DNA of 64,000 bases from contig SSBO01000001.1 in NCBI GenBank assembly GCA_005281725.1, forward strand, positions 12,195,475-12,259,474, in the 5' to 3' direction. Position 1 is the stretch's first letter. Each line of letters opens with the position of its first letter. Positions 26,951-40,036 of the stretch are shown here, piece after piece. The notes under the pieces are model-generated. The model was given only the letters and a program-made list of their open reading frames with translations, was not told the origin of the DNA and made no database searches. Position numbers and translations under genes: made by a program. This DNA comes from Wuchereria bancrofti (Eukaryota > Nematoda > Chromadorea > Rhabditida > Onchocercidae).

Positions 26951-29900
26951 ATGTTCGATTTTAAACTTCAACAGCTATCTTTTGGTTTCCTTTCTAATTT
27001 AATTTATTTACTAAATCTAATAACAATCATTGTTTCCTTCAACATTGATGTTAGACACCCAGTAATTCATCGAAGCAGTGCTAATTCTATGTTTGGTTAT
27101 TCAATTGATTTTTATCAGCATGAAGGAATGACACTGTAAGTATTACTCCTTTTATCACTTTGATTAATTATCACAATGTTTAATCATATATTTATATTTC
27201 ATTGCAATTAAATTAATTTCAACTTAAATATAATTTTGAATGAATGAACAGAAAGATGGATGATTAGTTAATTTGAAAATTTGAAGTGCACATTTTGATG
27301 TTCGAAACTTTAGGAAAATTTCTCTCTTTAATTTTTGATTTTAGAATTGGAGCAAGATTTAGCAAGTAAATAAGTTAAGAATTGATGATAAAGTTAAAAA
27401 AAAATTTTTTTAGTAGAAGTAAATTAAGGCCATTACATGATTCATCAAAGAAAAAAATGATTTAATTAATATCAAAGAAAAAAAAACAATTGGATAGTTT
27501 ATATTCATTAATCTAATTAATTTATAATCAAATTTGTGCCATTTTTACTTTTGCAAAGAAAAAACTGCTCTCCAAATAATTAATTGTGTCATTGAATTTT
27601 GATTGAAATGTTTGATAATAAAAAGGCTTTCAAAATTAAAGTTTAACTAAAGGACATATCATTATTGGCCATTCTCATAGCACTTCCTAATTATTTACTA
27701 TTTATCTCTAAGTAAAAGTAAGTATTTGCAAAAAAAAGTAACATTCAAAAATGTTAAAAAAAAATTTGGACATTTCTTTTTCAATCTATTAGTTGTTTAT
27801 TCGTCATTTGTATTCCGGTTTTTCCATTTTGTTTGCTATAATTCTCATTTTTTTAAATACTTCTCTTGAAGTAAAAATTTCAAATTTCCTAAAGCTTTTT
27901 CTAAAAAAATATGATTAATCTGTCTTAAACTTAACAATTAGATGGAATTGTTGATTAATGGATATTAATAAATCTAAGTTGAAAATATCATAGGATCCGT
28001 TTTTTTTTTCTCTCGCAATATAGACCGGAAAACAAGCAAAAATAATATATCAAATGAATGAGGATAAAAACCGGAAAGAAACATTTTCAGCATTGCATAT
28101 TTTTAAAAAAAAAAAAAGTAGACAATCTCATTATTCATATCAAGCAATTTGATTAAATTAGGCGACAATTAAGAGACTATCATTGTCAACCGATTTACGA
28201 TCTTTACTTAATATCCGATTCTATTAGCAATAAAATGAATTGTACACGGAATATATCTGGCGATTAATTTTTCGAAATTTTTAGCAATTTAAACTTTAAA
28301 TTATTGCTAAAAGTGCATTTGAGAAAATAAATTCTATCCATTTCATCAGTTCTTCCAAAAAACTTAAGATTTTTCATCTACTAGTTGCAGTATAGTATTT
28401 ACTCTAAATTGATCTAAATTCTGATGACAGTTGCAAAATCCTAGACTAATTTAAAATTTAATTTTAAATCATTCCAATCATAAAATTTAAATTACATAAC
28501 ATAATAATAATAGATTTATGAAAAGAAACTATGAAATGATTTTACTTTTAGTGAAAAAAAAAAACTTCGTCATTTTTTTCTGTCAAAATTTAAAATGGTA
28601 AAAAAATACTAATCTGGATTTTAATTCTAAATGATTTTAGAATTAATCAGTTCTCAGACTAATTCATTATTTACACATTCAATTACTGATAAAAACATTA
28701 CAGTTTACTTGTTGGTTCACCAAAGGCAAACAGTGGTGCCAAACAACCAGGTGTCACAAATGGTGGTGCTGTATTTCGATGTTCTGTGGAAAAACCACTC
28801 TGCTCTGAAATTTTTCTCGATCGAAAAGGTAACACTTTTTTTCAAAAAAAAAAAAAAAAATCAAATTTTAAATTTTTTAATGAAAAATGAAATTCCAACA
28901 GTACAAGATGATATGTTTGATTGCTATAAGCAAAATAAATTTGCATACAAAATTCATTCTTCTCCAAAAGCTTACATTTTTTTTTTCTGCATTTAATAGT
29001 AATCAAAGCTGAGAAATCTGTCTTATTTTTTCATGGAAAATATGTTACCTGGAAAAATCTCGTGTTTCTCCTATTCTTTAAGATATGCAAAAATGATAAT
29101 TAAAATTTGCAAAAAATTCGAATATATGGAATTAGGGAACGAAAATTCAAAGAAAGTAGCTAGTAATGCTTCCAAAATGATATGAATCTTTTTTTTGTTT
29201 TTTGAAAATTTAATCAAATATTATAAATTCTTACTTTTCTGTTGTTCAAAATTTTATTTATCATTGTTTCGTAAGCTTAATTTATCTCTTACCTTTGTTA
29301 AATATAACTTAACTATCTATCATTTCCTTCCGTTTTTCTGCTTTTTGCTTTTTTTTCATTTCCGTGAAAAATTCTATTCTTCATCTTCCTGAGATACTGT
29401 ACTCTCATTCAAATCACTCATAAAATTAACTGCAAAAATTCGCGCACATTTATCATTGTTGAATTTTTTCACTTATGAATTAGTTTTAAGCAATTGTTTG
29501 CCGCAATAATTGCATTAACAAATTAATCTATCAATTAGTCATTTATTCATAGTATGTGTTCTGTTTTTTTTTTCGGATGTTTTTTTTTTTCCGCTTCTGC
29601 TTAGTATTTTTTTATGGATTTAAAATATTCCAATTGGGACACACGTGTTCCGTGAAGGACTAAAGATGCATAAAAATATAAATATTTTCCTGTTTTTTGT
29701 TTTCCGTAGAGGATTAAAGATACTAAGTGCACATTTTAGTTCTTTTAAATTTCTTTCTTTAAACTAATTTATTACCATCGGATTATTAGCATATTTAGCT
29801 TAAGGACAATGGACAGAAGGGATTTTCGGCCAGAATTTTGAGTGCAATAGCTAAATCAATCTAAGCCATAAGATTTTCACATAAAATGCATTGCATTCCT

Positions 29901-32900
29901 ATTTATTCATTCGTATAAATCAAAAGCATTAATAGTTTCAAATGAAATATGAGCATAATGACATCAATTTATCAACTAACTGATAAATTTATTATAAAAA
30001 CAAGAACTGAATTAAACGAAATACCATTTTAGGAAAGTATTCCGATTGGAATTCTCGGATAGATTTTGTAAAATTCGCTTAAATTTTTAATAATTTAAAT
30101 TTAATAATTTAAATCTCAATTTTTTTTTTTGTTCGAAATAATAATATCAATGAATTATTGCTTGATCTGATAATATTTATAGTTTCTTTATTTGATAGTT
30201 CTTTGCAGACTTTTCCTGAAACTAAAGTAGGCTAACCTGAAAAAGTTTTTAATCTATCCATTTTTTTTTTCTTCTGCTACCACTTACAGCATGGTGAATT
30301 CAGAAAATTTTATTATTAAATTATCTGGCATTGCTGTCTAATACCGCTTCTATCATATCAGTAACCATTTCAAAAGTAGTTACTGATATGATGGAATAGA
30401 AAATGACAACATAAGACTGATTAGGCTATGTTGAAAATGTCAGATATAACGGAATTCCGGAAAAATAAAAAATGAACGGTGTAGCCGTTACGAAAACTTT
30501 TGAAATTTTTTTTGAAAATATTTACTTTAGATAAATTATTCTCTTTGAAAACTGCAAATTCCCAAAATGTAACTACTCGTTATGTTAGCATCCAGTGTCA
30601 ATCAGTGAATGTTATAATGAAAGATAAAGGGTCACTGTTAATGAGACACACTTATCAGATGCCGTAGATGTGATTAATGCGCAGGACATTTTGTCTTTTC
30701 AATTTCAATTGAAATTTGTCTAATTGATAAGTGTGTCCGATTAATAGAATATTGATATGGTATGAATAATTTAATCTAAACTATCGATTATTTTAACTTT
30801 CATAATAAACTCATAATATTTTCTTCTCCATTACTTGAAGCATATCTTATCATATCACAATCATTATGATATGACGATTAAATTTAGGAATTCTATCAGT
30901 TAAACTACTAAACACTAAAAATTCTCAAAATTTTTTAGCAGAGAAATAGAATGTAGTATAAAAGTTTGGCAAAAGAAACCCGCGGGTGGTCATTATTTGG
31001 TGAAAAAACACACCAATGGATTTCCCATCAAAAACAATAAATTTAATAAATTGATGAACTTGAATTTAAAAAAAGTGTGCAATCGCAAGGAATGTTTTTT
31101 TCAAAGGAAAAGAAAAAAACGAATTCTTCGTGAAATCTTTTAAATTTGAAAGGAAAACAGTTGAGTCTTTTCTAATTAAAATGCAGAAAAATGTGCTCAA
31201 ATGCGTTTACCAATGAATTTATAGCTTTAGCCAATTTATAAACTATGGCACATTTTGAAGTTTTATCCAGTCAATTAATAGATTGCAAATTTAATTAATT
31301 AGTAAGTCAATTAATTAATGAATTTCGATCAGTTTGAAAATTCGTAGCCGTAGTTAAATTAATAGACCATGGATCTTCCTTCTAGCCAAAGTTTGAAAGT
31401 TCGTAATCTTAGCCAATTAATTAACTAAGACTTTTTTTTCTGGTCAGTTTGAACATTTTTCGATTAAAATTTATATATATTATTGCAGGTAACGAGAAAC
31501 GACTCAATGGATCTCATTTGTTACAAATTGAAGAGAAATCAGGTCAAATGCTAGGTGCTACCGTTAGAGTATCCAAAAAAGGCAATTCTGTTGTGGTTGG
31601 TTTTAAATTAAAATTTTGTCATTATCTTATTTTTATACTTATTAAATTAATAATAATTCATCTTTTTCAAGAAAATTTATCAATTATATTTATTTTACAG
31701 GTTTGCGCACCACATTACAAATATTTCTTCTCAAAATTTGAAGTTATTGAACCTGTTGGAACATGTTTTTATGCAACAAATGGTTTTGAAAATATTGAGG
31801 AATTTGCTTCATGCCGTCAAGAACGTACGTTTAAAAATTTAGTATTTTCATTAACTTGAAAATTTTTGACCATAATTTTATTTTAGATTAATTTTAAATC
31901 AATTTCTAAATTAATTTTAAATTTCAGCTGCTCGTCATGGTCATCATCGTTTTGGATATGGAATGTGTGGTTTTAGTGCAACAATCCCAGATGATGGTAA
32001 TGAGAGGTTGTATATCGGTGCACCTGGTGCATATTACTGGCAAGGTACAATTTTTGCGCAAAATATTCGCAATCAATTAGATCGACCAAATACGCGTGAT
32101 GGTCCAGCACATCATGATAATTACAATCTTGGTGAGTTAAAAAAAAAATCTACAAATTAAACTTTTCGATTTTTTTTTCATCTATTTTGCTATATTTCAT
32201 TTATAATTTTAATTTTAATCTTTATTTTTGTCAAATTTTGATGTAAATTTAAATCAGTTTTATTTTCAAAGCTAAATTTAATAAATCGAGAAATAAATTA
32301 ATTCATTAAATGCTTAATAATTTACTCATATGATAAATTATAGGTTATTCATTAGCAGCAGGTGATTTTGATGGTGATGGTTTAGAAGATGTAGTTACTG
32401 GAGTACCACGTGGTAATGAACTTGTTGGTGCTGTAAGTTATCTCATTTTATAAGTGATTCTTTTTTTTTTAAAAAAATTCATTTGCTGAAATAATAACTA
32501 TTCATAAATACTAGTTGAAATTTTAAAAAGCAGAAAAGAATGCTTTGTTTTTTTTATTTTTTATTCAATTTGAAAACAATTTTTCAGTTAAAAATTTCTC
32601 GTATTTCTGCAATTTTTTTTCTTATATTTTGTTTTTTTCCTACTTTATTTAAATTTCAGAATTAATTTTTCAGGTTTATATTTTCAATCACAAACTAATA
32701 TCATTGAAAAATTTAACTGACATGAATGGCCAAAAAGGTCAATTCTTTGGTGCTGCTGTAGCAGTTACCGATTTAAATAATGATGGGTTAGTAAATGTTA
32801 GCAAATTTTTTAGATTTAATCATGAATTTTGTTTTAGAGCCAAAGTTAATATAAGGAATTATTTAAGAGGAATTGAATTATTAATTGTTGATTGGTTTAG

Positions 32901-35900
32901 TTAATTAATTAAAATTAAGTGAAGAAAATTATATGTAATTGTTTTCTTAATTTTTTCTTCAGTTACGACGATATTATCGTTGGATCGCCATTTTACACTG
33001 ATTACAAGACAGTAATGGATGTAAAAACTCAAGAACATAAGCCTCGTTATGATATTGGCAAAGTTATGGTTTTCTTCCAAGGAACAGATGTAAACCCCAT
33101 TTTCAATCTTTTTTTTTTTTAAATAAATTTCGAATTTTTGAAATTTATAAGTTGAATCATATGGAAATGTTTGGTTATGCATTTACAAATTCAATACTTC
33201 TAATGAAAAATTTTTTTATCAAAAATATTGACTTTTTGTATAATAATTTTTTATATGAATGTTTACTTCAAGAATTTGTAATTTCATTCAATGCATGTTA
33301 TTATTGAAATGAAACTTTCAAAAAATGATATTTACTCAAATGCTTTTTCCAGTATTTTACTCATTTTCATTTTTTAATTAATTGAAATTAAATATTTACA
33401 GCATGATTTTCCAAAATGGGAATCATTACTGGGACATACCGAATGGTCACGATTTGGTTATTCTATCGCAGCAACTGGTGATTTAAATCAAGATGGTTAT
33501 AATGGTAATTTTAAAATTTTAATTCAATCTAATTCGAAAAAAAACACTAAATTTGAGTGAAATATTTTTACTAAAACATAGAATTACTATCTCATTTTGA
33601 GCTCATTTTTTCTTTCTTTGAGTATTTACGTATTTATTTTATATTTCGTTCCTTTCTCCTACTTTTTTTTTGTTTTTGTTTATTCGTAAATATTGTTGTT
33701 TACAATATACCTCTTTATAACATTACTGTTCCTTCAATGCATTATTTTCAAGTTAATAACACTTTGTTTTACAGATTTTATCGTTGGTGCGCCATATGAT
33801 GGTGATGATCATCGAGGTGCCGTATACGTGTATCATGGAGCTAAAAATGGCGTACGTAAAGAACCAACGCAAAAAATTGAAGCACGAAAAGTAAACGCTG
33901 ATTTAAAAGCATTTGGATTTTCGCTTGCTGGTGGCAAAGATATCGATAAAAATCAATATCCAGGTTAGAAAATATTGAATTGTTTGTTCAATTAAATAAT
34001 GCTAATTGTTGTTTGAATTGAATTTAAAAGTTGTAGTAATTATTTAATTAATTAATTAATTGATATGAATTTCATTTAGATATTGCGGTTGGTGCTTATC
34101 AAAGTGCTCATGCGGTGGTTTTCAAAACGAAACCAGTGGTAACAGTAACAGGTTCATTAACTTCAGCCAAGAATTCAATTAATCTTGAAGATAAAACTTG
34201 CTCAACTGAATTTGGAATGATGGCATGGTGCATACTATTTGTTATATTAAAATATCTAATTATTATATTAAATTTTATTTTTTATTTCTGTAAGTAAATA
34301 AAAGTTTTAAGAATTTCTTTCTCTCCCTCTCTTTTCTTTCTTTTTTTTTTTTGATTTTTTATCCAAAAATTTTGCAAATTATTTATTATATTTTAATGTT
34401 TACTTTTTTCATATACAAATTTTGATGTTGTTTTAAATTTTAAGTTAATTTTAAAATGCAGCATTATTATTCAATGCTTACATTAGATTATTGATATAAT
34501 TTCAGTGAGCATATGAAGCTTTGTATGCAGTACGAGGGTAAAGGTCAATCACCACCAGATATTGATCTGAAACTTCTCTTTCAACTTGATTCTAAGAAAA
34601 CGATTACACCACGAGCATTTTTCAGACGAAGAGATTTGGTAAATTTTATTAATGATAACTCGAAATTGAACAATTGCAGAGATGAACGAAGACTTCAAGC
34701 ATATTTATTTGTTAGTAGAAACTGGACAGTGACCATTAGATGACCAAATCGGATACTAAACAACGTAGGAAAAGAAAAAAAAGAGTAATATAACAAAAAA
34801 AAAAAAAATTTTCGGTTTCTTAAGAAAATATCATCATAAACTGAGATTTAAATTCTATAAATGTAGAAATGCAGCAGAAGGAATATTTTCTGTTTTTATT
34901 ATCAAATTAAAATTATTAAAAAAAGAAAAATTAATTTACTTTATCAAACATGCAAATATTGCATTTTAATAAGTTTAATCATTCATTACTTTTATTTTTG
35001 TTTACTATTATTTTTTTCTTGTTGTTGTTAATTTTCACATTTATTATGCTAGATTTCTACGAACTATTCAAACCAAAGTTAAATTCACTAAGTTAGCAAA
35101 TTTGTTATTTTTGTTTTTTGTTTTTTTTTTTTGGAAAATATCCTAAACATTTGAAAATTTTGACCATATTAAATATCTTTAATGCTATTCTGAATTGTTA
35201 TTATTGTTTTTCAGAATAGTAAACGGAATACAAAAGTTCACAAAAAAGCGGCATCACGTGATCAACCGGATATAATCGAGCAAATAATGCATTTCCGAAA
35301 AGGACATGAATATTGTGAAACATATAATATTTATGTTCCTGTAAGATTATTTTTAAATTTAAAAATTCGAAATTCTTTACAAAATTTGTCATTTTAAAAT
35401 GAAATACATTTCAATTCATAGATTCCATTAAGAATTAAAAATTTGATACGATATTGAAAATACAATAGAAAAAAGTTAAAATTATTATTCGTTATTTTAA
35501 AATGTTTCATTACAGGATACAATACGTGATAAATTAAATCCGATACATATCATGGCAAATTACAGTTATGAAGAGCGTACATCCGGTGTATCAACATCAG
35601 GTCATCTTGAACCGGCACTAGATACCACCGTACCATTGTCATTTGAAGTTGAGGTCAAATATCAAATTCATTAAATTAAGAAATAATTACATTGAAGCTT
35701 ACATGTTTCTTTTTTTTTTTTCATCGAAATTAAATACAATGCTAACTTTAATATTTTAAACTTGCAAGGTGATAATTTTTAGCTTCCAATAGATAAAAAT
35801 TGTGGTCCAGATGAGAAATGCGTTCCGGATTTACAAGTACATGCTATTTCGTAAGTTATCTTCGTAATATTTCACCCTTCAAATTTCCGTAAAAACATTT

Positions 35901-38900
35901 TGTTTATAAATCATATAATTCAGTTTTTTTTTTTTTTTTTTGTTAATGATTTTAAGTGCTAGAATATATTTTACTGAATTAAAAATTTTTCTCTTTCTCA
36001 TACTTTTTTTTGATCATTGCTAGAGCATTTATCAAAATGATAATCAGTGGAAATGTAATGATTGATAAGCAATCAATATTTTATTACACTATAACTTTCT
36101 GTTTAAGGAATTTAAAAAAATTTTTTTTTTTTATTTTTTAAAAAAATTTAAAAAAAACAATAAATTTGAAATTTCTAAAATATTACAGCTTTATCAGTCT
36201 CTTGGTTAATTGTTAATGAATTAAGGAGCAAGAAGAAATTCACCATTGGTGCAGCTGATCAATCGCTAATTGTTAATGTAACGGTCGCAAATCATGGAGA
36301 GGATTCGCATGAGTCGCAATTTTTTATTACAATACCACCGGGCTTCGAATATGGTGGTGTTGAGAATTATGCCACACAGGTTTGTACAAATATTTGATAA
36401 TTGATCATTTCATCAAGATTTGATAAAGATGGTCGGAAAGATGAAAAGATTTTACATATTAATTATTACTGTCAAAAAGATTGTGAATATGCTAAGATCA
36501 CTATGAGATAGAGCTAAAAATTCAAGTTATATAAACCAAATTGTATAATACCGATATCATTTTAATAAATAATTATTAAAAATTTTCAAAAAATTTCCAA
36601 ATCTTATAAAATGGGTGCAATTTTATGAAATTGATAAAATTATATCAGAATTTTTAAATTAAAAAAATTTCATATAGCATTCTAATTTTACTATATTTTA
36701 GCGACCAATTAGTTGCTCACCGCAATCTAAAAGTGGAAAAGATGAAGAATATGTATTTGTATGTGATATTGGTAATCCATTAGCAGGTAATAGTGAAGCA
36801 AAATTTGGATTTCGTTTAACAGGCACTAAAGTGGATGTAACAGATGAAGCAATCGAAATTAAAATGTCTGTCAATAGGTAATGAATTAAATGTCTTTGTT
36901 TAGTCATCTATTTGATGACATACATTAATAAATTTAAGATTGAATGTAAATTTTGAAAGATGAATTTAATGAGCGATGAAAATATTTGGAATAATACATT
37001 CTAAATTAAATGAAATATTGATCATACAAATTAAACGACAATACAAAGTCAACGAAAAAAAAATGAATTATATGATTTAAAATCAACAAAAAAATCTTCG
37101 ATTATTTTTTTTTTCTTTTTGCTAAGACTATAGCAATTAATTAAGATTATTTTTTTGTTAACGAAGACTATTAGTTAATTATATTGTTAATTTTAGTAGC
37201 AATGAAGAAGCTTACGATCGCGATTATGATAATGAATTAACTGTACGAGTTCCAGTTGAAATTAAAGCTCAGCTTTCATTGGTTGGCCGATCAACACCAG
37301 AACAACTGGATTACTCAATTCGGAATCGAACTCCAAGTGATCCAATTTTTGACTCCGAAATTGGTCCCGTTGTCAGTCATTTATATCAGGTAGATAGTGC
37401 ACTTAATATTTGCTTAAATTTTCGCTTTCAAAATAAATTGGCGTAAATAATTTATTCAAAATAGAAATTTATCTATGAAGAACTTCTTCTTTTTTTTTCA
37501 CTGTCAAAAATTTATTCAATTTTTAAAATTTTTTTAAAAAAATTTAGGTTATAAATCGTGGTCCAAGTGCCATTAGTGGTGCTTCATTAGATATCATTTG
37601 GCCAAGTTTTGCTGAAAATGGAAAACATTTGCTGTATTTGATTGATGAGCCACAAGTGAACGATGCTGACAAAGTAAAATGTCGCGTGAAACAAGCGCAA
37701 AATATCAATCCAGATAGTTTAACGGTGATAATTTTTTCAGTATTTGAAAATATTTAAAACCATTAGAAGAATAGACTTCAACAAATTTACTACGAATTCT
37801 TAATCATTCCACGTTTTGTTGAAAGTGCCAAATAATTTTGATGCAGGAAGAGTTTTTCATAAAATTTTCAAATATATATATATTTGATTTGTTTGGTCAG
37901 GCTTTTCTTCCTTATTAGCCTTAACTTAGAAACAACCAAGCTGAGTACAAGTTCAGTTTACAAGTAAACAATCAGGTTGAGTACAAGTTCCATAAACAAT
38001 AATTAGATTACATATAAGTTTAGTTACTCCTTAGTTTCCTATTCAAAAAAATTTGATTGATTTTATTTATCATTTGATAATTGTTGTGGTGGTGGTACTA
38101 TGCAAGTTATAATTTCATTCCTGATAAGGGTTACTTGCGTGTAACATCACGTAGAAAGCCGTTACAGAAGAATTTAGTTGTCTTCTTTTTGTATAAAATT
38201 AAATGAATGAATGTTTTTAGATCTCAAATGAACACATTCCGACACCATCAGCTATCATTTACGATGATCAAATACCTGTGCAGCATTATGAACGTGAGGA
38301 ACACGTACGAGAAATGTATGATGATTATAAGTTGAGACGACGTCGAATGCAAATTCGATCCGAACATATGATTCGTAGACCAAAGATCAAACGATCACAA
38401 CAACAAATGTTAACTGATCAACGTAGAATTCGAGTTGTTCAAGCTAAAGATAGTATGAAACAAGCAGTTAAAATGGCTAAAGCAGCTGGAAAAGCTATCG
38501 AATATAGAGGACCTCTCAATCGAGCTAACATTTTAAGTTCTTTTTTTTTTCCTTTTGATATGAATGAATTTTTGATTTCTAATATAAATTTTAAGTTAGA
38601 TAATAATTAAATAATAATTTGTAGTAACTATTAGTTAGATAAACAGAAAAAAATGAACAAATTTGAAAAATGAATGAATTAATCTTTTTAATAAAGATTA
38701 AAAAGTTAAACTATTCTCATCTTTTTCATACTTTTAAAATTAATTTTTTATTAATTTATAAATTTTTCTTAAAGCCATATATATGTATTAATTGTAGTTT
38801 TCGAATTAAAATTACTCAATTCATATTTTCATATTTTATTTTTTTAGGGTTGTAATATGGATAATTGCACACATATTGAATGTGATATTCGTCGACTTAA

Positions 38901-40014
38901 TGAGGATGAATTTGTTTTGGTGGAAATTTATGCTCGTTTAGCTGTAAATACTTTAATTGATAATAATATTTATGAAGCAGATATCTCATCAATTGGTATA
39001 GCAAAAATATCAGCATTACCAAGTGCGCCACGTTATAATCCACCAGCGCAACTTGTTGCGGTATTTTTCTTTTTTCTTTCTTTTCTTTTGTATTTTCTAA
39101 AAATAAATGAAATTTCTTTTTTTTTTCTTATAAAGTGATTATATTTTACGGATAAAAAGTATGGTTGAAGTTAGTTTCGAAAAAAAAGAAAAATTATAAA
39201 GCTTATGGTATATTTGCAAAAAGAGAATTGAAATGACTTTTTAAAAAAAAAAAAAAAAAATTATTTTCAGGTAACAACAGATGTGAATCCAACAGATCCA
39301 GAACAATCGAAACGTGGTGTACCATGGTGGTTATATCTAATTGCAATTCTTATTGGATTAGTTATTTTGGCACTTCTTATCTTATGTCTTTGGAGGGTAA
39401 TCTTTTTAAAAGTGAAATTTTAAAATAAAAAAGATGAAAAAAAGGATTTAAAAAAAGACTAATTTATACGTAACAACCTTATTTATTTATTATGTATTTA
39501 TTCGTTTCAAAAAAGAATTTTAAAATTAAAAGATTTGGATAGATTTGTCACATGCTAAAAAAGTATTACTAATTATTCATTACCGATTTCACATCTTAAC
39601 AAATTCTTTAATTCTACAAAACCGTTTTTTTTTTTAACAATTTGACATACTTTGTGAATGTTTTATTGTTCAGTTAAAATTAATGTTTTCAATATCGAAA
39701 TGCTTCAGAATGAATAAGTATAAACTAATATTTCATCATTATATTATTAAAGTACAAAATTTGATCAACAAAAAAAAAAGAAATATTTTTTGAAATAACA
39801 AGAAATTTAATCCATCCTTTAATCAAATTCAAACAAACTTTAAAATTTAATTAAAATTTTGTTTCAGTGTGGCTTCTTCAAACGTCATAGGCCACCAACT
39901 GAACAAGCTACTTACAATACAAATTCCAAAAATACAGATATGTATGCAGATAGTCAAGTTCGATTTGCGCATCCTCATATGTACTCAGAGGAGCGACACG
40001 GTATTCGAGTATAA
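26951..40014 (+). CDS. pat-2: Integrin alpha chain, RGD-binding class (PAT-2 type), 23 exons
   Basis: Alpha subunit of a cell-surface receptor linking extracellular matrix to actin. Exons: 26951-27135, 28704-28828, 31489-31595, 31701-31824, 31928-32131, 32344-32432, 32674-32786, 32963-33089, 33402-33504, 33775-33963, 34080-34227, 34506-34710, 35215-35340, 35516-35653, 35783-35850, 36226-36379, 36702-36877, 37197-37389, 37548-37724, 38221-~38523, 38848-39060, 39271-39396, 39868-40014; about 1179 residues. A signal peptide is followed by FG-GAP beta-propeller repeats with four calcium loops (DFDGDGLED 256, DLNNDGYDD 311, DLNQDGYND 385, DIDKNQYPD 448), thigh and calf domains, a basic possible furin region (RRRR, KIKR), one membrane helix and tail GFFKRHRPP. 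No inserted I domain. GAYYWQG and its surroundings match alpha-V/PS2-class chains rather than the laminin class, hence PAT-2. The exon 20 end is uncertain. Confidence 0.93.
30352..30392. repeat. Short perfect hairpin in integrin intron 2
   Basis: ATCATATCAGTAAC at 30352-30365 is repeated inverted at 30379-30392 around a 13-base loop. Function unknown; it could be a cruciform or simply a small element remnant. Confidence 0.7.
30639..30744. mobile_element. Candidate miniature inverted-repeat element in integrin intron 2
   Basis: GACACACTTATCA at 30645-30657 recurs inverted at 30725-30737, and the match continues outward as TTAAT with two mismatches, giving ends of about 20 bp around a 67-bp middle that is less AT-rich than its surroundings. 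Size and layout fit a small non-autonomous DNA element. No certain target duplication was found, and a folded RNA is an alternative. Confidence 0.4.
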
Positions 40015-40036
40015 GTAAGTAAGTAAGTAAGTAAAG
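40012..40036. repeat. (GTAA)n run over the integrin stop codon
   Basis: TAAG/GTAA units are repeated about six times, beginning at the stop codon of the integrin gene. Every frame after the stop contains TAA, so read-through would end at once. Confidence 0.8.
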
